In this document: piece after piece, positions 58,194 to 64,000 of the stretch
How the letters are laid out: each line of letters starts with the position of its first letter
How positions within the stretch are numbered: the stretch's first letter is position 1
Origin: Streptomyces cylindrosporus
GTDB taxonomy: Bacteria; Actinomycetota; Actinomycetes; Streptomycetales; Streptomycetaceae
Reading direction: 5' to 3'
Length of the DNA stretch: 64,000 nt
Assembly (NCBI RefSeq): GCF_022698165.1
Contig: NZ_JALDAY010000003.1
Coordinates: 682,001 to 746,000 of the forward strand
The notes under the pieces: generated by a model
Seen by the model: only the letters and a program-made list of their open reading frames with translations
Databases searched by the model: none
Told to the model about the DNA's origin: nothing
Position numbers and translations under genes: made by a program

Positions 58194-59059
58194 GGATCGG
58201 ACGGTAGGAGCAGGCCCCGCCGCTCGTCTTGTACGTTCTTGCGCTCCCGCTGATAAGCCCCCGGCGGGACGCCCACGATCCGGGCGAAATGCCGGTTGAG
58301 GTGTGGCTGATCGGTGAACCCGACCGCCACGGCCGCCTCGGCGGGCGACGTACCGCCGTCCAGCAACCGCAGCGCCCGTCGCACCCGGGCGTCCGTCAGC
58401 CAGGCGTGCGGGGGCATGCCGTAGGCGTCCCGGAAGGCCCGCAGCAACGAGAACGCGCTGACCCCGAGATCGGCCGCGAGCCGTTCCAGGGTCGGCGGCT
58501 CGACCATCCGCTCCTCCAGCACGGCACGCGCGCGTGCGGCGACCTTGGCACCGGCCGTCCGCACCTCCCGGCGCGCCGGCGACCCGCCGTTCAGTCGCAG
58601 CAGCCGGGTCACGGCGACGCGCAGCAGTGTGTCGGCGGCCAGCGCGTTGCCCTCGTCGGCGGCGCGCAGCACCTGATGCACCAGCTCCACGCTGTACGGG
58701 TCGTCGAGCACCGGGCTGACGAACCCGGGCGTTCCTCGAATGGTCGTGGTCTCGGCGGCGATCTCCGCCACCAGCTCGGGCGACGGATAGACAGCGCCGT
58801 ACCGCCACCCCTCGGGCACGCCGGCCCGCCCGGTGTGCGGGGTGTCGGGATTGACCAGGGCCAGCGTCCCGGCTCCCGCGTACTGATCGGCCCCGCGATG
58901 GTGAAAGACCTCCACCCCCTGGGCGATCGCGGCGATCACGAAGTGCTCGTGCGTATGCCGCACGAACGCCTTGCGCACATACCGGGCCCGCAGCAGATCG
59001 ACGCCGGGCAGCTCGGCGTACCGCCAGTGCCGTGCCACTTCCCTACCGGAACCCGCCAT
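58163..59059 (-). CDS. AraC-family regulator
   Basis: The 298-residue protein has an N-terminal cupin-like sensing domain (VRKAFVRHTHEHFVIAAIAQGVEVFHHRGADQYAGAGTLALVNPDTPH) and a C-terminal double helix-turn-helix (LERLAADLGVSAFSLLRAFRDAYGMPPHAWL; PAEAAVAVGFTDQPHLNRHFARIVGVPPGAYQ). ATG 59059 is used because the AraC domain order begins just after it and a GGGG signal precedes it; the frame is open further upstream. It heads the operon with azlCD and probably controls it in response to an amino acid or analogue. Confidence 0.9.
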   Translation of the reverse strand: MAGSGREVARHWRYAELPGVDLLRARYVRKAFVRHTHEHFVIAAIAQGVEVFHHRGADQYAGAGTLALVNPDTPHTGRAGVPEGWRYGAVYPSPELVAEIAAETTTIRGTPGFVSPVLDDPYSVELVHQVLRAADEGNALAADTLLRVAVTRLLRLNGGSPARREVRTAGAKVAARARAVLEERMVEPPTLERLAADLGVSAFSLLRAFRDAYGMPPHAWLTDARVRRALRLLDGGTSPAEAAVAVGFTDQPHLNRHFARIVGVPPGAYQRERKNVQDERRGLLLPSDPWQNRQQSQT

Positions 59060-59167
59060 AACCCCATTCTCCGCCACACCCCGCCCGCTCCGCGCCCACC
59101 CGCAGCCGCCGTCGCAGCGAACCCGCAGGTCAGGGCCATTGTCAGTGGCGAGGTGCAGGATGGACAC

Positions 59168-62100
59168 ATGGTCAGTTCCGCACACCGGGCCCTAGCCGGC
59201 TTCTCCCCCGCCACCCGCGGCTGGTTCACGGGCGCGTTCGACGCCCCCACCGCCGCCCAGGCCGGCGCGTGGAATGCCATCAACCAGGGCTCGGACGTGC
59301 TGGTCGTGGCCCCCACCGGCTCCGGCAAGACCCTCGCCGCGTTCCTCGCCGCCCTGGACCAACTGGCCTCCACCCCACCCCCCGCCGACCCGAGGAAACG
59401 CTGCCGAGTCCTCTACGTCTCCCCGCTCAAGGCCCTGGCGGTGGACGTGGAGCGCAACCTCCGCAGCCCCCTCACCGGCATCCGCCAGGAGTCCGTCCGC
59501 CTGGGCCTGCCCGAACCCGAGGTCAAGGTGGGCATCCGCTCCGGCGACACCCCCGCGGCAGAGCGCCGAGCCCTCTCCACCCGGCCCCCGGACATCCTGA
59601 TCACCACCCCCGAGTCCCTGTTCCTGATGCTGACGTCGGCGACCCGCGACGCCCTCACCGGCATCGAGACCGTGATCCTGGACGAGGTGCACGCGGTGGC
59701 CGGCACCAAGCGCGGCGCCCACCTCGCCCTCTCCCTGGAGCGCCTGGACGAGCTCCTGCCCAAGCCGGCCCGCCGCATCGGCCTCTCCGCGACCGTCCGC
59801 CCGGTGGACGAGGTCGCCCGATATCTGTCCCCGCGCCGCAAGGTGGAGATCGTCCAGCCGAAGTCGGGCAAGGAGTTCGACCTCTCGGTGGTCGTCCCGG
59901 TCGAGGACCTGGGCGAACTGGTCGGCTCCCCGGTGGCCGACGGCTCGGAGGGCACGGAGCGCCCCTCCATCTGGCCGCACGTCGAGGAGCGCATCACCGA
60001 CCTCGTCCAGTCCCACCGCTCCACGATCGTGTTCGCCAACTCCCGCCGCCTCGCGGAGCGCCTCTGCAACCGCCTCAACGAGATCGCCTACGAGCGGGCG
60101 ACCGGCGAACCCCTGGACGAGAACCACGCCCCGGCGGAACTCATGGGCGGTTCCGGGGCCGCCCAGGGCGCACCCCCGGTCATCGCCCGCGCCCACCACG
60201 GCTCGGTCTCCAAGGAGCAGCGGGCCCTGGTCGAGGAAGACCTCAAAGCGGGCCGCCTCCCGGCCGTGGTCGCCACATCCAGCCTCGAACTGGGCATCGA
60301 CATGGGCGCCGTCGACCTCGTCGTCCAGGTCGAGTCACCCCCCTCCGTGGCCTCCGGCCTCCAGCGCGTGGGCCGCGCAGGCCACCAGGTCGGCGCGGTC
60401 TCCACCGGAGTCGTCTTCCCCAAGTACCGCGGCGACCTGGTCCAGGCAGCGGTCGTCACCGAGCGCATGCGCACCGGCTCCATCGAGTCCCTGAAGGTCC
60501 CGGCGAACCCCCTGGACGTCCTGGCCCAGCAGCTCGTCGCCATGACGGCCCTGGACACCTGGCAGGTCGACGACCTCCTGACCACGGTCCGCCGCGCGGC
60601 TCCCTTCGCGTCACTGCCCGAGTCCGCCTTCACGGCGGTTCTGGACATGCTCGCGGGCCGCTACCCCTCGGACGCCTTCGCCGAGCTGCGCCCCCGGGTC
60701 GTCTGGGACCGCGTGGCCGGCACCGTCACCGGCCGCCCCGGCGCCCAGCGCCTCGCCGTCACCTCCGGCGGCACCATCCCCGACCGCGGCCTCTTCGGGG
60801 TCTTCCTGGCCGGCTCCGACCCGAAGAAGGGCGGCGGCCGGGTCGGCGAACTGGACGAGGAGATGGTCTACGAGTCCCGGGTGGGCGACGTCTTCACCCT
60901 CGGCACCAGCTCCTGGCGCATCGAGGACATCACGCGCGACCGCGTCCTGGTCTCCCCCGCGCCGGGCGTGCCCGGCCGGCTCCCCTTCTGGAAGGGCGAC
61001 CAGCTGGGCCGCCCCCTCGAACTGGGCCGCGCGGTGGGCCAGTTCCTGCGCGAGGTCGGCTCCCTGCCCAAGGAGGACGCCCGTCTGCGCCTCCTGGCGG
61101 CGGGTCTGGACGCCTGGGCGGCGGACAACGTCCTCTCCTACCTGGACGAGCAGCGCGAGGCCTGCGGCCACATCCCCGACGACCGCACCATCGTCGTGGA
61201 GCGCTTCCGCGACGAACTCGGCGACTGGCGGGTGGTCGTCCACTCCCCCTTCGGCGCCCAGGTGCACGCCCCGTGGGCCCTGGCCCTCGGCGCCAAGCTC
61301 TCCGAGCGCTACGGCATGGACGCCCAGGTCATGCACGCCGACGACGGCATCGTCCTGCGCCTGCCCGACGCCGACCTGATGGGCCTCGACCTCCTCGACC
61401 AGGAACCGGCGAAGATCGGCACGGAGTACGACGCCGAGCAGGCACCCGTCGGCGCCGCGGACGTCGTCTTCGACAAGGGCGAGGTCGACCAGGTCGTCAC
61501 CGACCAGGTCGGCGGCTCGGCCCTGTTCGCGTCCCGCTTCCGCGAGTGCGCCGCACGCGCGCTGCTGCTGCCGCGCCGCAACCCCGGCAAGCGCACCCCG
61601 CTGTGGCAGCAGCGCCAGCGCGCCGCCCAACTGCTTCAGGTGGCCAGCGAGTTCGGCTCCTTCCCGATCGTCCTGGAGGCGGTCCGCGAGTGCCTCCAGG
61701 ACGTCTTCGACGTCCCCGGCCTGGTCGAGCTGATGGGCGACCTGGACTCCCGCAAGGTGCGCCTGGTCGAGGTCACCACCCCCGAGCCCTCCCCCTTCGC
61801 GCGTTCCCTCCTCTTCGGTTACGTCGCCCAGTTCCTGTACGAGGGCGACTCGCCGCTCGCCGAACGCCGCGCCGCCGCCCTCTCCCTCGACTCACGGCTG
61901 CTGGCCGAGTTGCTCGGGCAGGCGGAGCTGCGGGAGCTGCTCGACGCCGAGGTGCTGACCGAGCTGGAGCGGGAGCTCCAATGGCTCACCGAGGACCGGC
62001 GCGTGAAGGACGCCGAGGGCGTCGCCGACGTACTCCGGCTGCTCGGCCCGCTCACGGACGCTGAGTTGGCCGAGCGGGGCGCCGAGCCGCAGTGGGCCCA

Positions 62101-64000
62101 GGAGCTGGCCCGCGCCCGCAGGGTGATCCGGGTCCGTGTCGCCGGCGCCGAGCACTGGGCGGCGATCGAGGACGCGGGCCGCCTGCGCGACGCGCTCGGC
62201 ACCGCGCTCCCGGTGGGCGTCCCGGAGGCCTTCACGGAGCCGGTCAAGGACCCCCTCGGCGACCTCCTCGCACGCTACGCCCGCACCCACGGCCCCTTCA
62301 CATCGGCCACGGCGGCGGCCCGCTTCGGCCTGGGCGTCGCGGTCACGGAGGGCGCGCTGCAGCGCCTCGCCGGCAACGGCCGTGTCGTACAAGGGGAGTT
62401 CCATCCGGCGGGCATCGGCCAGGAGTGGTGCGACGCGGCGGTGCTACGACGCCTGCGCCGCCGTTCCCTGGCCGCGCTGCGGCACGAGCTGGAGCCGGTG
62501 GCACCGGCCGCGCTCGCCCAGTTCCTGCCGCAGTGGCAGCACATCGGCAAGGGACACGGGCTGCGCGGCATCGACGGACTGGTGCGTGCGATCGAGCAGT
62601 TGCAGGGCGCGTCCGTGCCCGCGTCGGCCCTGGAGAAGCTGGTGCTGCCGTCCCGCGTCGCGAACTACACGCCCGCGATGCTCGACGAGCTCACCGCCGC
62701 CGGAGAGGTCGTCTGGGCCGGGGCCGGTTCGCTTCCCGGCAAGGACGGCTGGGTCTCCGTGTACCTGGCGGACGCGGCCCCCCTGCTGCTGCCCCCGCCG
62801 CACCCCCTGGAGCTGACGGCGCTCCACCAGTCGGTCCTGGACGTGCTCTCCGGCGGCTACGGCCTGTTCTTCCGCCAGATCGCCGACCAGGTCCGCGCGA
62901 CCACGCACCCGGACGTCACCGATCCCCAACTGGCCGACGCCGTCTGGGACCTGGCCTGGTCCGGCCGTCTCACGAACGACACGCTGGCACCCATGCGCTC
63001 CCTGCTGGGCTCGGGCCGCACCGCGGGCTCCACGGCCCATCGCGCCAAGCGCGCGGTCCCGAGGGGCCGTTACGGCTCGCTCACGGCCGCCGCCCGGCCG
63101 GCCTCCCGCAGCGGCCCGCCGACCGTCGCAGGCCGCTGGTCGCTCCTCCCCGCGCACGAGGCCGACCCCACCGTGCGCGCGCACGCCCTCGCCCGCACCC
63201 TTCTCGACCGGCACGGCGTGGTCACCCGGGGCGCCGTCGCCGCGGAGGGCGTGGAGGGCGGCTTCTCGGCGACGTACCGCATCCTGTCCGTCTTCGAGGA
63301 GAGCGGTCAGGCCCGGCGCGGCTATGTGGTGGAGGGGCTCGGCGCGGCCCAGTTCGCGATGGACGGCGCGGTGGACCGGCTGCGCGCGGTGTCCAACGCC
63401 CGCGAGCGCGGCGAGTCACTGCCACAACCCCCGACCGACGGCACCCCGCCCACCCCCTTCGGCTCGCCCCACGCCTTCACCGCCCCCGGCGACGGCACAC
63501 CCGGCACCGACACCCCCCACGGCCACACCCCCCACGGCTCCGACCTCCTCGGCACCTTCGACTGGACCGACCCCTTCGGCCCCGACGGCGCCACCACCGA
63601 TGGCACCACCCCCGACGACCACCGCACCCAAGGCGACCGCACCCACCCGGCCGAGCCCGACTTCGACATCACCGGCTTCGACGACGACTTCGCCTTCCCG
63701 CCCGCCCCGGCCTCACGGGACGAGTACGTCTCCCCGCGCGACTTCACCTCGCCCGGCGCAGGCGGCCCCCGAGGCGCCTCCGGCTCCGCGTCCGGTCCCT
63801 ACGGCTCGCCCAACTCCCCGTACGGCTCCAGCTCCCCCTACGGCGGTTACTCCGCCCACGGCTCCGCCTTCCCCAACCGCCGCCGCCCGGCCCCCGACTC
63901 CCGAGCCGTGGTCCTGGCCGCCGCGGACCCGGCGAACGCGTACGGCGCGGCCCTCCCCTGGCCGGAGCCCCCGACCGGTGCGGGCCACAAGCCGGGCAGA
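59168..64000 (+). CDS. lhr: Large ATP-dependent helicase Lhr (3' end missing)
   Basis: The frame opens at ATG 59168 and runs 1,611 codons to the window edge without a stop. Superfamily 2 motifs are in order: Walker A APTGSGKT (48-55), TPESLFLM, motif II ILDEVHAVAGTKRG, LSATV, VFANSRRLAERL, and motif VI LQRVGRAGHQVG. The Lhr winged-helix and Lhr-specific regions follow (GTSSWRIEDITRDRVLVSPAPG; HSPFGAQVHAPWALAL; CAARALLLPRRNPGKRTPLWQQRQRA). From about residue 1,420 the sequence is a Gly/Pro/Ser/Asp linker with PHGHTPHGS and PYGSPNSPYGS repeats. Lhr is a 3'-5' DNA repair helicase; actinobacterial relatives are damage-linked. Confidence 0.95.
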   Translation, partial: MVSSAHRALAGFSPATRGWFTGAFDAPTAAQAGAWNAINQGSDVLVVAPTGSGKTLAAFLAALDQLASTPPPADPRKRCRVLYVSPLKALAVDVERNLRSPLTGIRQESVRLGLPEPEVKVGIRSGDTPAAERRALSTRPPDILITTPESLFLMLTSATRDALTGIETVILDEVHAVAGTKRGAHLALSLERLDELLPKPARRIGLSATVRPVDEVARYLSPRRKVEIVQPKSGKEFDLSVVVPVEDLGELVGSPVADGSEGTERPSIWPHVEERITDLVQSHRSTIVFANSRRLAERLCNRLNEIAYERATGEPLDENHAPAELMGGSGAAQGAPPVIARAHHGSVSKEQRALVEEDLKAGRLPAVVATSSLELGIDMGAVDLVVQVESPPSVASGLQRVGRAGHQVGAVSTGVVFPKYRGDLVQAAVVTERMRTGSIESLKVPANPLDVLAQQLVAMTALDTWQVDDLLTTVRRAAPFASLPESAFTAVLDMLAGRYPSDAFAELRPRVVWDRVAGTVTGRPGAQRLAVTSGGTIPDRGLFGVFLAGSDPKKGGGRVGELDEEMVYESRVGDVFTLGTSSWRIEDITRDRVLVSPAPGVPGRLPFWKGDQLGRPLELGRAVGQFLREVGSLPKEDARLRLLAAGLDAWAADNVLSYLDEQREACGHIPDDRTIVVERFRDELGDWRVVVHSPFGAQVHAPWALALGAKLSERYGMDAQVMHADDGIVLRLPDADLMGLDLLDQEPAKIGTEYDAEQAPVGAADVVFDKGEVDQVVTDQVGGSALFASRFRECAARALLLPRRNPGKRTPLWQQRQRAAQLLQVASEFGSFPIVLEAVRECLQDVFDVPGLVELMGDLDSRKVRLVEVTTPEPSPFARSLLFGYVAQFLYEGDSPLAERRAAALSLDSRLLAELLGQAELRELLDAEVLTELERELQWLTEDRRVKDAEGVADVLRLLGPLTDAELAERGAEPQWAQELARARRVIRVRVAGAEHWAAIEDAGRLRDALGTALPVGVPEAFTEPVKDPLGDLLARYARTHGPFTSATAAARFGLGVAVTEGALQRLAGNGRVVQGEFHPAGIGQEWCDAAVLRRLRRRSLAALRHELEPVAPAALAQFLPQWQHIGKGHGLRGIDGLVRAIEQLQGASVPASALEKLVLPSRVANYTPAMLDELTAAGEVVWAGAGSLPGKDGWVSVYLADAAPLLLPPPHPLELTALHQSVLDVLSGGYGLFFRQIADQVRATTHPDVTDPQLADAVWDLAWSGRLTNDTLAPMRSLLGSGRTAGSTAHRAKRAVPRGRYGSLTAAARPASRSGPPTVAGRWSLLPAHEADPTVRAHALARTLLDRHGVVTRGAVAAEGVEGGFSATYRILSVFEESGQARRGYVVEGLGAAQFAMDGAVDRLRAVSNARERGESLPQPPTDGTPPTPFGSPHAFTAPGDGTPGTDTPHGHTPHGSDLLGTFDWTDPFGPDGATTDGTTPDDHRTQGDRTHPAEPDFDITGFDDDFAFPPAPASRDEYVSPRDFTSPGAGGPRGASGSASGPYGSPNSPYGSSSPYGGYSAHGSAFPNRRRPAPDSRAVVLAAADPANAYGAALPWPEPPTGAGHKPGR

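Noticed and set aside
1..64000. tRNA, rRNA, insertion sequence or prophage genes
   Set aside because: I saw no tRNA-like cloverleaf, transposase, integrase or attachment-site duplication in the window.

Overview
The window is a high-GC actinobacterial chromosome segment, almost certainly Streptomyces. Third codon positions are nearly all G/C, GTG and TTG starts are common, and the gene order lexA/nrdR-nrdJ ... rshA, dapF, miaA, miaB ... gluRK/gluABCD ... recX-recA ... lhr matches, from memory, the S. coelicolor SCO5760-SCO5810 neighbourhood. All family calls come from reading motifs; no database search was possible.

Layout. 1-6.2 kb: a truncated TetR repressor divergent from an MFS drug exporter with two perfect TetR-type operators between them; a histidine phosphatase/ADP-ribosylglycohydrolase pair preceded by four 19-bp repeats; a YdbC-like gene; a TerD-like gene; a one-helix membrane protein. 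6.3-13.5 kb: DNA precursor and damage block (nrdR-nrdJ, lexA with SOS box, DinG-type helicase), with a perfect 48-bp palindrome between lexA and the helicase. 13.8-18.7 kb: three-gene siderophore-type operon (aminotransferase, IucA/IucC synthetase, GNAT). 19-21.4 kb: a trypsin-like lipoprotein and a decayed second copy. 21.5-30.5 kb: hflX, M1 peptidase, a roughly 44-bp tandem-repeat array, a RelA/SpoT homologue with a worn synthetase domain, dapF, a membrane protein and miaA. 30.7-39.4 kb: small acidic protein, orphan antitoxin-like protein, dioxygenase-like protein, miaB, NarL-type two-component pair, KhtTU-like antiporter, lipoprotein, MazG-like enzyme.

39.5-46.3 kb: TAXI-type binding protein, GluK/GluR sensor pair and the divergent gluABCD glutamate importer. 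46.4-50.4 kb: FAD monooxygenase, a short Cys-containing leader ORF ahead of a cysteine dioxygenase-rhodanese operon, and an orphan sugar-binding lipoprotein. 50.4-56.1 kb: repeat-rich spacer, recX-recA with SOS box, membrane protein, AI-2E transporter and DUF3046. 56.2-64 kb: terpenoid-cyclase-fold protein, AraC-azlC-azlD operon, and lhr helicase running off the right edge.

The least explained items are the Cys-containing leader in front of a cysteine-degrading operon (its control logic would be opposite to biosynthetic attenuators), the incomplete siderophore operon, the RSH protein with intact hydrolase but eroded synthetase motifs, the TAXI protein beside the glutamate sensor, a start-less open frame between miaB and its neighbour, and several unrelated short tandem-repeat arrays in spacers.
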